DNA of 64,000 nucleotides, taken from JBBDWJ01 sp963824095 (GTDB lineage Bacteria; Acidobacteriota; Terriglobia; Bryobacterales; UBA6623). The position numbers and the translations under genes are program-made. Where the stretch lies: the NCBI GenBank assembly GCA_963824095.1, contig CAWGNS010000009.1:1-64000 (forward strand), read 5' to 3'. The number at the start of each line of letters is the position of its first letter. Positions within the stretch are counted from its first letter, which is position 1. Positions 36,298 through 44,249 of this stretch are shown here, piece after piece. The notes under the pieces were generated by a model that was not told the origin of the DNA, did no database searches, and saw only the letters and a list, made by a program, of their open reading frames with translations.

Positions 36298-36377
36298 GCG
36301 GCTTCGTGGCCACCGAACTGTGATTTGAGCTACGATCAGCTGATTAAGTCGAGGCTGTCCCGACTTTCCACGGGGCT

Positions 36378-36996
36378 TTCCCCGACAGAGTCGGGTATTA
36401 GGCCGGTCGTTTACGGCCGGTACGACGATCCCCGCACATCTCCAGTGAGCCCGTTTCAACGGGCTTCCGCTTCTCGATCTCGACGCGCTCCAACCGCTCG
36501 TAGGTTGTGCGCTTCGCGTGATGTTCGCGCTGCTTCTCGATATAGCGAACCACCCACGGCGTAGCCTTCGTGCCAAAGCTGACGACGCCATAGCCGGTCT
36601 GCCACTCGATGACCTTGCGATTCGCCAGCGTGTGGTTCACGTAGTGGGCGCTCGCTCCCTTTAACTCCCCGATCCACTCGCTGACCAACAGGGTTGGCGG
36701 CGCCGTCACGGCCAGGTGAACGTGGTCGTCGGTTCCGCCGATCGCGTGGAGCAACACCCCGGGCGATTGCAGAATCCGGCCCCGAAGCCAGCGGTAGAGT
36801 TGTGTCTCGATCACGCCGGTGATTACGGGAGCGCTATGTTTGGTGTGCCAGGTGATATGCAGGTTGATTTCTGAATAGATGGTCCTGGCCATGGCTAAAG
36901 CCCCGCTGAAAGGCCGCTGAAGCGGCCTGACGAGAGAACCATTATCCCGCAAAACCGGCCGTAAACGACCGGCCTAAACCCGACTAGCGTCGGGGA
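36378..36996 (-). mobile_element. Second IS200-like/REP element, different family
   Basis: Both ends carry the same roughly 45-bp sequence in inverted orientation (left about 36378-36421, right about 36951-36996). Each end holds two small palindromes: CCGAC...GTCGG and GGCCGGTCG/CGACCGGCC-like with a TTTACGGCCGG arm. Between them lies one Y1 transposase gene. The ends have no similarity to those of the twin elements immediately to the left, so this is an independent family. Confidence 0.75.
36398..36892 (-). CDS. IS200-like Y1 transposase
   Basis: From ATG 36892 the 164-residue protein reads MARTIYSEINLHITWHTKHS, with the HUH motif GTDDHVHLAVTAPP near residue 60 and the Y1 region GYGVVSFGTKATPWVVRYIE near 120, followed by KQREHHAKRTTYERLE. 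This is the IS200/IS605 TnpA fold, which moves single-stranded DNA. The stop codon lies inside the left terminal repeat, so the last residues (TGRKRPA) are encoded by the hairpin end. No TnpB or other passenger gene is present. Confidence 0.85.
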   Translation of the reverse strand: MARTIYSEINLHITWHTKHSAPVITGVIETQLYRWLRGRILQSPGVLLHAIGGTDDHVHLAVTAPPTLLVSEWIGELKGASAHYVNHTLANRKVIEWQTGYGVVSFGTKATPWVVRYIEKQREHHAKRTTYERLERVEIEKRKPVETGSLEMCGDRRTGRKRPA

Positions 36997-37077
36997 GAAG
37001 CCGCCTGAAGGCGACTACGGATTCGGTCTGGGCCACGTTGCTGGAGCAGCGCGAACAGGACCCAGCGGGACTGGGGG

Positions 37078-37218
37078 GCGGCAACCTATGCCGGTTTGCC
37101 GTATGGGGAGCCTGCGTTCGTGGAACGGTCGGAGCGGGCCGTCGAGCGGCCGCTGCGTCGGCTCAAGCCCAAGCGCAAGCCGCCCGTCATCCTCATGTGC
37201 TTTCCGGCTAAGTCATGA
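37078..37218 (+). pseudogene. Possible C-terminal fragment of a RAYT-type protein
   Basis: The frame reads TYAGLPYGEPAFVERSERAV, then ERPLRRLKPKRKPPVILMCF and PAKS before a stop. The G-x-P-x-G-x-x-x-F-V-x-x-x-E pattern and basic tail are like the ends of many RAYTs (GRPLGDEAFVxxLExxLGRxL). Nothing upstream belongs to such a gene. It is at most a relic of a third family. Confidence 0.35.
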
Positions 37219-37289
37219 ATTAGAAGTCACTTGCACGAAATTGAGGCTGTCACGTTTTCGGCCGTGAGTCACCGCCGATTCGGCCCGGT

Positions 37290-38609
37290 TTACGGCTGGC
37301 ATTGGGGAAGCCACGGCTTGACGTGGCAGATCGGCGGCAATCCGTCGTCGAGGTCGGCGGGGACGATGTGTATCTGGACCGTGGCGGTCGCCTCGGCGGT
37401 GAGCCCGTCCACGTCGGTCACCAGCACGTGCACGTCTTTGGAAAATACCTGGCCTACCGTCGGATTGTGCAACGGAAACGTCACCAGGGTGGATTTTACC
37501 TGAGGGTTGCCGGTGATGCCGTCGGAGGTCCAGTGGAAGCTCAGCGGACCGCGCAGGTCTTCGGTGGTCAGCGAGTAGGAGTGACGGGCGACGGTGGAGC
37601 CTTCCTTCACGGCAAGCTGCCGCGGGCCCGTGATGGCCACCGAGGGCGCACGCAGGGCGAGGACGATGAATCCTCCAGCAAAGATGCCTCCCGCGGAAAC
37701 CTCGACGCGCTCATAGTTCATGACCACCTTCATCTTGGAGGGGATCATGATTTCGCTTGGCAGGGCGCCGACAGCCGATGCGCCGGCGCCCGCGCCCGTG
37801 TCCGGGGCGTCCTTGCCGGCGATGATCACGCCCTCGCCGAAAAACAGCAGCGCCGGCAGCACGAACCAACCGGAAACGAACACGGCCAGTACGGCCATGA
37901 TGCCCTCCAGGATCTGGAACGCGCCCGTGTCGGTGTCCAAATCATGGGCGCTGTGGCTTTGCACCTGGCCGGCGGAGGCGAAGAGGCTATCGGTTGTAAT
38001 CAGGTGGAAATCGACATCGGGCCAGGGGCGCTCGTCGAAGCCATCCACGGTGGTGACCACGATCTGGGGAGCCCTGAACTCGAGGCGCAGGCCGGTGAGG
38101 TGGACCGGCCCGTGCGGATCGGGACGGCCATCGCCGTTCAGACGTTTTGGCTGGTCGGCGAAGGCGTCGGCGGCCTGGCTGCGGATGAGCGTGGCGTTAA
38201 TGAAGGCGGCGTAGTTTTCGCCGCTGCGGAGCAGATCGAGGCTCTGCAGCCCGGCATTGCGAGCGGCGTCGTCGTCGGCGCCGCCGACCGGGCGCATCCA
38301 GATGCCGATGCGGTCGGTGTTGTGGAAGCATCCGACGCGCACATCCGCCGCGGCCGGAACGGCATCGCGGATGGCCTCTTTGATATTGCTTTCCAAAGAC
38401 GGCAGGCACGGTTTGAACTGGAAAGCGACATCGGGAACGGAGATGCCGGGCAGGTCGAACGGCGCCAGGAGACCGCCGGCTGCTGTTTCCCCAAGCGGGC
38501 GGCTGCGGTAGCGCGGGGCGCTGCCCCGCAGCCGGTCTGGCGGCTCGTCGGGGGTGATACTGACGGCCGCTGCGTTGGCGTCGCCTTGCACGGGAGTTTT
38601 GTCACTCAT
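37290..38609 (-). CDS. Hypothetical protein with membrane segment and Ig-like C-terminus
   Basis: The 439-residue protein has no recognised family. It starts without a signal peptide (MSDKTPVQGDANAAAVSITP). One strongly hydrophobic segment lies near residues 232-258 (GIMAVLAVFVSGWFVLPALL), then a Gly/Ala-rich loop. The C-terminal 110 residues (VAITGPRQLAVKEGSTVARH, VHVLVTDVDGLTAEATATVQ) have the beta-strand pattern of Ig/PKD-like domains. Single-gene unit. The hairpins at 38699-38781 lie upstream of it. Confidence 0.6.
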   Translation of the reverse strand: MSDKTPVQGDANAAAVSITPDEPPDRLRGSAPRYRSRPLGETAAGGLLAPFDLPGISVPDVAFQFKPCLPSLESNIKEAIRDAVPAAADVRVGCFHNTDRIGIWMRPVGGADDDAARNAGLQSLDLLRSGENYAAFINATLIRSQAADAFADQPKRLNGDGRPDPHGPVHLTGLRLEFRAPQIVVTTVDGFDERPWPDVDFHLITTDSLFASAGQVQSHSAHDLDTDTGAFQILEGIMAVLAVFVSGWFVLPALLFFGEGVIIAGKDAPDTGAGAGASAVGALPSEIMIPSKMKVVMNYERVEVSAGGIFAGGFIVLALRAPSVAITGPRQLAVKEGSTVARHSYSLTTEDLRGPLSFHWTSDGITGNPQVKSTLVTFPLHNPTVGQVFSKDVHVLVTDVDGLTAEATATVQIHIVPADLDDGLPPICHVKPWLPQCQP

Positions 38610-38698
38610 GGGCCAACCTCCTCGGCAATGCCTATTGGTGCAGTATATCCGCGGCGGCCGGCGAATTTCCAGACCCGGCGGGCGCGGTCAGGCGAGAC

Positions 38699-38722
38699 GG
38701 CACAGGCACTCTTGCCTGTGCC
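38699..38722. repeat. Perfect hairpin, GGCACAGGCA type
   Basis: GGCACAGGCA and TGCCTGTGCC form a 10-bp stem around CTCT. A related palindrome, ACAGGCACGCGTGCCTGT, lies 42 bp on at 38764-38781. The two share the core ACAGGCA/TGCCTGT, so they are probably members of one intergenic repeat family; no T-run follows, so they are poor terminator candidates. They sit between the divergently spaced genes at 38609 and 38810. Confidence 0.6.
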
Positions 38723-38763
38723 ACGGGACCGGCCAAACTCCAGAGGCCGCTGCAAGCGGCCGC

Positions 38764-38781
38764 ACAGGCACGCGTGCCTGT
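38764..38781. repeat. Perfect palindrome related to the hairpin at 38699
   Basis: ACAGGCACGCGTGCCTGT is a self-complementary 18-mer with the same ACAGGCA core as the hairpin 42 bp to the left. It lies just downstream of the phosphatase gene's stop codon at 38810 and could also help end its transcript. Confidence 0.55.
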
Positions 38782-38809
38782 CTCTACCACTGCGGCGCTG
38801 GCGATGGGG

Positions 38810-40351
38810 CTACGCCTTTTGCATGGCGGGGCGGCCGTTTTCGGCGACAAAACTTACGCGGGTTCGCACGTTGGCGCCGGGCTTTTCGACGTATTCGACC
38901 ACGCGGTAGTCCGTCGTCCAGCGCTCGGGGGTGACCTGGCAGCGGACATAGCCGCGCTGGTTGTTGTAGAAGTGCACGTGCGGGTTTTTGGGCAGATAGG
39001 CGTCGACTTCGGGGCGCGAGTCGCTGCCGTCGCCGCCGGAGGTGATCGAGGTGCCGACGAACTCGGGGGCCACGACCGGCGATTTTTCGGCGTCGAAGTC
39101 GAGCTTCAGATCGGCCGCCCAGTTGGAATGGATATCGCCGGAGATCACCACCGGGTTCGACACTTTGCTGTCGCGCAGGAAACGCAGCAGGCGCTTGCGC
39201 GCCACTTCGTAGCCGCTCCACTGGTCCATCGAGTAGGCTTTCTCGGCGCCGGGGCCGCGATCGACTTTGGCCATCAGGATTTGCTGCGCCAGAATGTTCC
39301 AGCGGCGCTCGGAGTGGCGCAGGCCGTCGAACAGCCAGCGCTCCTGCTCGGCGCCGAGCAGGGTGCCGTGGGGCGAGAGGGCCTCGGCGCATTGCGGATG
39401 ATTGCCGTCGCCGCAGGGCTGGTCGGTGCGGTACTGGCGCGTATCGAGCACGGCGAATTCGGCGAGGTCGCCGAAGGCGAGACGGCGATAGATCTTCATC
39501 GCCGAGCCGCGCGGCATCGAGGAGCGCCGCAGCGGCATGTGCTCGTAGTAGGCCTGGTAGGCTCCGGCGCGGCGTTCGAGAAAGTGCTCGCGCGGGTCGT
39601 TGTGCTGCGAAATATCGTTGGCGTAGTTGTTCGCGACCTCGTGATCGTCCCAGGTGACGATCCAGGGAAACAGGGCGTGCGCTTTTTGCAGGTCGGGGTC
39701 GGTGCGATATTGCGCGTAGCGATTGCGGTAGTCGTTGAGCGAGACGATTTCGTCGCTGTTGTGGCGGCGCGGGCGGTCGTCGCGAATGCCGCCTTCGTAG
39801 ATGTAATCGCCCAGGTGCACGATGACGTCGAGGTCCTCTTCGGCCATGTGCTTGTAGGCGGTGTAGTAGCCCGCCTCATAGTGCTGGCACGAGGCGAAGG
39901 CGAACGAAAGTTTGTCGAGCGGCTGGCGCGGATCGGGCGCGGTGCGCGTGCGGCCGATCGGGCTGGTGTGCGGGCCGGTTTTGAACTGATACCAATACCA
40001 GCGGCTGGGCTCGAGGCCCTGGACCTCGACGTGTACGGAGTGCGCCAGGTCGGGCGTCGCCACTTCGGTGCCGCGATGGACGATGCGCGTCATCTTTTCG
40101 TCGGAGGCGAGCTGCCACTCGACCTCGACGCGCTCGTTGGGCATGCCGCCGCCGTGAAGCGGATCGGGAGCGAGCCGGGTCCAGAGCACAACGCCGTCGG
40201 GGGCCGGGTCGCCCGAGGATACGCCGAGCGTAAAGGGGTCCTTGCCGGGCGCTTGCTGCCCCAGGGCCCAATAGGGAGAAGCCAGCGTCAGCGCGAGGCA
40301 CTGGCCGCTGCGCATCAGGAACGTTCGCCGCCGCAGATCATCGACTGACAT
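38810..40351 (-). CDS. phoD: PhoD-like alkaline phosphatase, Tat-exported
   Basis: The 513-residue protein is started at ATG 40351 (MSVDDLRRRTFLMRSGQCLA), a Tat signal with twin Arg, as usual for PhoD. The N-terminal PhoD_N domain follows (DPFTLGVSSGDPAPDGVVLW, TRLAP). The metallophosphatase core has FAFASCQHYEAGYYTAYKHM, VIVHLGDYIYEGG, IVTWDDHEVANNYANDISQH and VVISGDIHSNWAADL, giving the metal ligands. PhoD enzymes need Ca2+ and Fe3+ and release phosphate from mono- and diesters outside the membrane. No Pho-box could be assigned. The gene stands alone. Confidence 0.92.
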   Translation of the reverse strand: MSVDDLRRRTFLMRSGQCLALTLASPYWALGQQAPGKDPFTLGVSSGDPAPDGVVLWTRLAPDPLHGGGMPNERVEVEWQLASDEKMTRIVHRGTEVATPDLAHSVHVEVQGLEPSRWYWYQFKTGPHTSPIGRTRTAPDPRQPLDKLSFAFASCQHYEAGYYTAYKHMAEEDLDVIVHLGDYIYEGGIRDDRPRRHNSDEIVSLNDYRNRYAQYRTDPDLQKAHALFPWIVTWDDHEVANNYANDISQHNDPREHFLERRAGAYQAYYEHMPLRRSSMPRGSAMKIYRRLAFGDLAEFAVLDTRQYRTDQPCGDGNHPQCAEALSPHGTLLGAEQERWLFDGLRHSERRWNILAQQILMAKVDRGPGAEKAYSMDQWSGYEVARKRLLRFLRDSKVSNPVVISGDIHSNWAADLKLDFDAEKSPVVAPEFVGTSITSGGDGSDSRPEVDAYLPKNPHVHFYNNQRGYVRCQVTPERWTTDYRVVEYVEKPGANVRTRVSFVAENGRPAMQKA

Positions 40352-40540
40352 AAGGCGAATCGTAGCACGCGGGGGGTGGGGGTCCGGCGCTGTTGAACAC
40401 AGTTTGACGAGTTCTTCACGGAACGGAAACGGTCTTTGCAAAAAAGGGGCGGGTGGGGGTTGGGTTGGGTTCGTTTCGATACGCCCCGGGGGGCAGTAGG
40501 GCAGGGGATTGGGCCCCTGGCGGACGGTTGAGGGGGCGGC

Positions 40541-40616
40541 GGCCCGGTCTTCCGGCTGGCGAGGAATGGATACCCCGCGGCCGACAATCCGCATCGCAAG
40601 AAGCGCGGATGAAGAT
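40541..40616 (+). pseudogene. Short fragment of an esterase gene like that at 43443
   Basis: The DNA here parallels 43519-43590 inside the intact esterase: both contain CTTCCGGC(T/G)GGCGAGGAATGG, GACAATCCGCA(T/C)CGCAAGA and GCGCGGA. In protein terms RPGLPAGEEW corresponds to RPDLPAGEEW, after which the frame is broken. It is a degraded partial duplicate, about 3 kb from its parent, lying just beyond the stop of the DoxX fusion gene. Confidence 0.65.
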
Positions 40617-40627
40617 CGGGCAAGCCT

Positions 40628-42205
40628 TTAGGCGCACCAGGGCCGTTCCCGGCTGCCACAGGTATTCAAGGCGTTGAGCGCTAGGTTGGTGTCTTCGACG
40701 ATCTGGAAATCGTACATGCCGACGCAGAGGAAATCCGCGCCACTCTCGAAAGCGTAGCGGAAGGCATTTTCGGGATGAATCGCGCCGGCGGCGAGGACTT
40801 TGAAGGCGATCCAGGGTTGCGGCAGGTTCTTCATGTAGGCCATGGTCGCGTCGGGGTCTTCGCACCAGATGTTGTCGCATTCGGGTTGGGGTTTGGCCGA
40901 CCAGTAGTCGGTCTTGTGCAGGGTTTTCATCCAGAAGTCGGGAGTGAAGCCTTTCTCGACACAGGACTGGATGGTGTGTAGCTTGTGGCCTCCGATTCCG
41001 GCGGGCAGGCCGTTCTTGCGGATCAGATCCAGGCTCTGTTCGATGAGGTCAAAGCGGCCTTCTTCGACCAGGCGGTCGGCGATGCCGCCCTGGATGTAGC
41101 AGGCACAGGCGCCGTTATCGATGGATTTCTGGACAAGGCCCAGCAGATCCTGACCGCCGCAGTCGGAGATGAACTGAATCTTGCCGCCTTGACGCCAGTA
41201 GTCGTTGATCACCCCGCAGAGCAACGGATTGGTCAGCACGGTGTTGACCCCGCAGCTTTCGGCGATGGAGAAGGTTTCGAAAACCTTGTCGCGGTGGTGG
41301 TACGCCTTGATGAGCTTGGAGACGTAGATCAGGTCGCGGGCATGAGCCCAGCCGCCGATGAGGTTGCCGCCCAGAATCATGCGGCTCAGACGCAGGTCGC
41401 CGATCTGTCCCTGGGGCAAATGCCCCTCCAGATCGCGCAGGCTGCTCCACTGGAAGGTCTTGAGGGTGGCGCCGCTGAGGCCGTCGACGGCCTCGCCGCG
41501 GGCGGCGAGGTGCAGTTCCTCAACGCTCTGCCAGCCGTGTTTTTTGAGCACAGCCAGCGTGAATGCTCCCAGGAACGGGACGCCGGTGAGGGCTGTGACC
41601 ACTTGACGCCGCGACATAGGGCCTAAGTAGTGAGGCAGCGGCTGGTCGCTGCCGGAAGGCGCGCTCCTGGCTGGTTCGGTCTGCGGAAATGAGCCGCGCC
41701 TGGGCGAGCGCCACCCGTCGAAACCAAAAACAGAGGCCGGAAATGCCGCAATCACCGCCAGCGCGAACAGTTCGATCAGAGTCTTGTTCACGATGAGGTA
41801 CTGGCCCTCGCTGACACCGTTGGTGATGGAAAACAATGGCGGATAAGCGGCGTAGTAGAGGCCCAGCAAGGCGATGCCCGCCACGCAGGCCGCTCGTGTA
41901 AAGAGCCCGAGCATCAACGCGATGCCGAGCAGTGTCAGACCCCAGATGTTGAGCTGATCAACGATGGGCAGCAGCGCTTTGCTCGCGGCGATGGTGTGAA
42001 AGAAGCCGGCGAACGGGCCGCTGGCGGAGCTGAGATACCCGGCGGAGGTCCAGCCCGGGTCGAGCAGCTTGGTCCACCCTTCGTAAAGGAAGTGCCAGCC
42101 GATGACGATGCGCAGCAAGGCCAATGGCAATTGGCCGAGTGTGCCGCGGCTCGTTGCGGCCGTGGCGGTGCGTTTTGGCGGCAAGGCAGGGCGTTGAGGC
42201 GACAT
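40628..42205 (-). CDS. DoxX membrane domain fused to a TIM-barrel protein
   Basis: ATG 42205 has a clear ribosome-binding site (AAGGAGG). Residues about 25-165 form a DoxX domain with four membrane helices (ALLRIVIGWHFLYEGWTKLL, LNIWGLTLLGIALMLGLFTR, AACVAGIALLGLYYAAYPPL, LIELFALAVIAAFPASV). Near residue 205 comes MSRRQVVTALTGVPFLGAFT, which looks like a complete Tat leader, and then a soluble TIM-barrel-like domain (DLRLSRMILGGNLIGGWAHA, IAESCGVNTVLTNPLLCGVI, VLAAGAIHPENAFRYAFESG). DoxX proteins take part in quinone-linked thiosulfate or redox reactions. The barrel family is known in Acidobacteria and Planctomycetes without a function. The buried leader indicates that two genes merged; it may serve as a further membrane anchor. 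Total 525 residues. Confidence 0.75.
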   Translation of the reverse strand: MSPQRPALPPKRTATAATSRGTLGQLPLALLRIVIGWHFLYEGWTKLLDPGWTSAGYLSSASGPFAGFFHTIAASKALLPIVDQLNIWGLTLLGIALMLGLFTRAACVAGIALLGLYYAAYPPLFSITNGVSEGQYLIVNKTLIELFALAVIAAFPASVFGFDGWRSPRRGSFPQTEPARSAPSGSDQPLPHYLGPMSRRQVVTALTGVPFLGAFTLAVLKKHGWQSVEELHLAARGEAVDGLSGATLKTFQWSSLRDLEGHLPQGQIGDLRLSRMILGGNLIGGWAHARDLIYVSKLIKAYHHRDKVFETFSIAESCGVNTVLTNPLLCGVINDYWRQGGKIQFISDCGGQDLLGLVQKSIDNGACACYIQGGIADRLVEEGRFDLIEQSLDLIRKNGLPAGIGGHKLHTIQSCVEKGFTPDFWMKTLHKTDYWSAKPQPECDNIWCEDPDATMAYMKNLPQPWIAFKVLAAGAIHPENAFRYAFESGADFLCVGMYDFQIVEDTNLALNALNTCGSRERPWCA

Positions 42206-42418
42206 GGCAGGGCCTCCTTGTCGGGCGGACTTTCCCACCTCGATGGGAAGCAATCGGATTGCCACGATGGAAGGGCCGGTGGAGCGTGGGCCATTCGGGG
42301 ACAGGTCCGCAATACGGCGCGATAGAGATAGGCGGCCAGGGGCGAGCAGGAGCGTCGCGCTAGACCCGTCGGCTCGCGTCACCACGTGGATTGGTGGACC
42401 TATCCCCCGAGGCAGCCG

Positions 42419-43273
42419 CTACTCGTTCGGGCGGCCGGCGCCATAGCGAACGTCTTTCTTGTAGAAGACGTGCTGCGCAAACGAGACGTAGCTCGACGGG
42501 TTGTGGATGGCCTGCTGCGGCGTGATGTAGGCATATTGCGCGCCGTGCTCATAAAAATCGTTGGCGTTATTGGCGCGACTATCCACGTAATGAACGGGTT
42601 CGTGCAAGACCATCGCCGCGCGGCACAGCGGTCCGAATTTCAGGAACGTCTGCGTGAAGTTGACGCTCTGATTGAAGAACGTGTAGGCGGGATAAGGGAC
42701 GCCGTTCTTGTCCACTCCCTTATCTGCCTGCGCCTCAGCCAGGTTGCGGGAGCGAAAAATGGTCGCGCTGGAGTTCAGCGCCGCAAGTACGCGGTTGTAA
42801 TTGTACTTGATCGATGCCAAAAAAGACGTTAGAAGGTTTGGCTGTTTGTTGACATGAAAGTGTGTGTTCAAGGCAGTCTCGATCAAGGCTTTGTCACCCA
42901 ACGGGTCCGGCACGGGACTCAGTCTCAGGACGTCGTAGTAGGCGAGCATCATTCCCGCGCCCATCGCCCATTGGACCGATTGAGCCTTGTCGGCTTCGGC
43001 CTGCGCTTTGGGATCCTTCGGAGAAAGCTGGTTTAACAGGGCGAGCGTTTTTTGGCTGGGATCGACTCGACCGTCTGCCCGGCCAAACCGCGCCGTCTGG
43101 AGTCGCGTGATCGCGCCGATCGTTTTCGGCCCGACGAGTCCATCGACGACGAGGAGAACGAGCGGACCACCGAGTGGTTCCGGGATGAAGTTCAGCAATT
43201 CCTGTATCAACTTCACATCCGCCGGGCGGTTGACACCGAACTTGCCCACGGATCCGCTAATGCTCACGGGCAT
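42419..43273 (-). CDS. Peptidoglycan-binding protein with an HExxH motif
   Basis: The 284-residue protein has an N-terminal PG_binding_1-like repeat (FGVNRPADVKLIQELLNFIP, VDGLVGPKTIGAITRLQTAR) of about 70 residues. The rest is helical and contains VLHEPVHYVDSRANNANDFY near residue 232, an HExxH zinc-type motif followed by an acidic-aromatic segment and YEHGAQYAYITPQQA. This resembles lysine-specific (M35-like) metallopeptidases, so it may be a secreted enzyme acting near the cell wall, but it has no signal peptide. It starts at ATG 43273. The catalytic assignment is tentative. Confidence 0.6.
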   Translation of the reverse strand: MPVSISGSVGKFGVNRPADVKLIQELLNFIPEPLGGPLVLLVVDGLVGPKTIGAITRLQTARFGRADGRVDPSQKTLALLNQLSPKDPKAQAEADKAQSVQWAMGAGMMLAYYDVLRLSPVPDPLGDKALIETALNTHFHVNKQPNLLTSFLASIKYNYNRVLAALNSSATIFRSRNLAEAQADKGVDKNGVPYPAYTFFNQSVNFTQTFLKFGPLCRAAMVLHEPVHYVDSRANNANDFYEHGAQYAYITPQQAIHNPSSYVSFAQHVFYKKDVRYGAGRPNE

Positions 43274-43442
43274 AGGAACCTCCTGTGTGCGAATTCCCCG
43301 GCTATCCTGTCAGTCTACGCCTATCCCGGGCGTCGGGCGCGCGGAGGAACGATTCCCGGCATACCCTGTTGCCGGCGCTCCAGGTGTACACTGTTGCCGG
43401 CGCCACAAACGGCACGAATGCGGCGGTCACCAAGGAGACAGC

Positions 43443-44249
43443 GTGAAGAAATCCCTACTCATCCTCGGCATCCTATTGCTGGTTCCGGGCGCATACGCGC
43501 AGCAGGAAATCCGGCTACGGCCCGATCTTCCGGCGGGCGAGGAATGGTATACGCCTCCGGCAGACAATCCGCACCGCAAGAGCGCGGACGAAAAATGGGT
43601 GCGGAACGTAAAAAGCCCGGTGATGGAAGTGTATCCGGCGGCCGAACCGAATGGCACGGCAGTCGTAGTGGCTCCCGGCGGCGGCTTCTCGATCCTCGCC
43701 ATCGAGCATGAGGGCCGCGATGTCGCGCGCTGGCTCAATACCGTTGGCGTCACAGTCTTCGTGCTGCGCTACCGCTGCGGTCTCGAAAGCCGCGAAGCCA
43801 GCCAGAAGGCCGCCATCGAGGATGGGCTGCTGGCGGTCGCCACCGTGCGCAAGCGTGCCGCCGAGTGGAAGGTCGACCCGCGGCGCATCGGGGTGATGGG
43901 TTTCTCCGCCGGAGGCTATCTTGCGGTGGGGGTGGCGACCGGATATGAGCCGGCGAGCCGTCCGGACTTTGCGGTTTCGGTCTACGCCGTCGCCCCCGAG
44001 GGGTACCGCGTGCCTGCCGACGCGCCGCCGCTGTTCATCGCCGTGGCCGATGACGACAACCCGAGAATGACCAGCACCGCCACCGGTTTGCTCGACAACT
44101 GGAAGAAGGCGCAGATTCCCGCCGAGTTGCATGTGTTCAGCGACGGCGGGCACGGTTTCGGCATGAACAAGAAGGGTAAGGCGTGCGATGTCTGGACCGA
44201 GTTGCTGGCCGCGTGGATGAAGCGGCTGGGGCTTTTGGGTCGGACGTAA
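43443..44249 (+). CDS. Secreted alpha/beta-hydrolase esterase, acetylxylan-esterase-like
   Basis: GTG 43443 follows AAGGAG at a normal distance and gives VKKSLLILGILLLVPGAYAQ, a Sec signal peptide. The 268-residue protein has the oxyanion strand GTAVVVAPGGGFSILAIEHE, the nucleophile motif RIGVMGFSAGGYLAVG (GxSxG), the acid in PPLFIAVADDDNP and the His in FSDGGHGFGMN. This order fits the esterase/lipase family that includes acetylxylan esterases of soil bacteria. The product is likely periplasmic, acting on carbohydrate esters. A degraded partial copy lies at 40541-40616. Confidence 0.85.
   Translation: MKKSLLILGILLLVPGAYAQQEIRLRPDLPAGEEWYTPPADNPHRKSADEKWVRNVKSPVMEVYPAAEPNGTAVVVAPGGGFSILAIEHEGRDVARWLNTVGVTVFVLRYRCGLESREASQKAAIEDGLLAVATVRKRAAEWKVDPRRIGVMGFSAGGYLAVGVATGYEPASRPDFAVSVYAVAPEGYRVPADAPPLFIAVADDDNPRMTSTATGLLDNWKKAQIPAELHVFSDGGHGFGMNKKGKACDVWTELLAAWMKRLGLLGRT

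Larger units (their letters stand above)
35500..36368 (+). mobile_element. RAYT/IS200-like element, copy 2, interrupted
   Basis: Same element as at 33495-34305, with the left repeat unit doubled (35479-35499 and 35500-35520, both GGCGAAAGTCGGGACAGCCTC-like) and the right repeat at 36351-36368. The length is exactly 58 bp greater because of an insert at 35717-35774. Outside the insert I noticed only two substitutions against copy 1, so the duplication is recent. Confidence 0.85.

Noticed and set aside
36398..36996. TnpB or IscB guide-RNA nuclease with an omega-RNA beside the IS200-like gene
   Set aside because: No nuclease gene or RuvC-like motif is found near any of the three Y1 transposases.
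38699..38781. Rho-independent terminators for phoD and the 439-residue gene
   Set aside because: The stems are perfect but no T-run follows either of them; they fit a repeat family better.
37302..40348. Long plus-strand open frames opposite the 439-residue protein and phoD
   Set aside because: They are codon shadows of the minus-strand genes and have no recognised domain.
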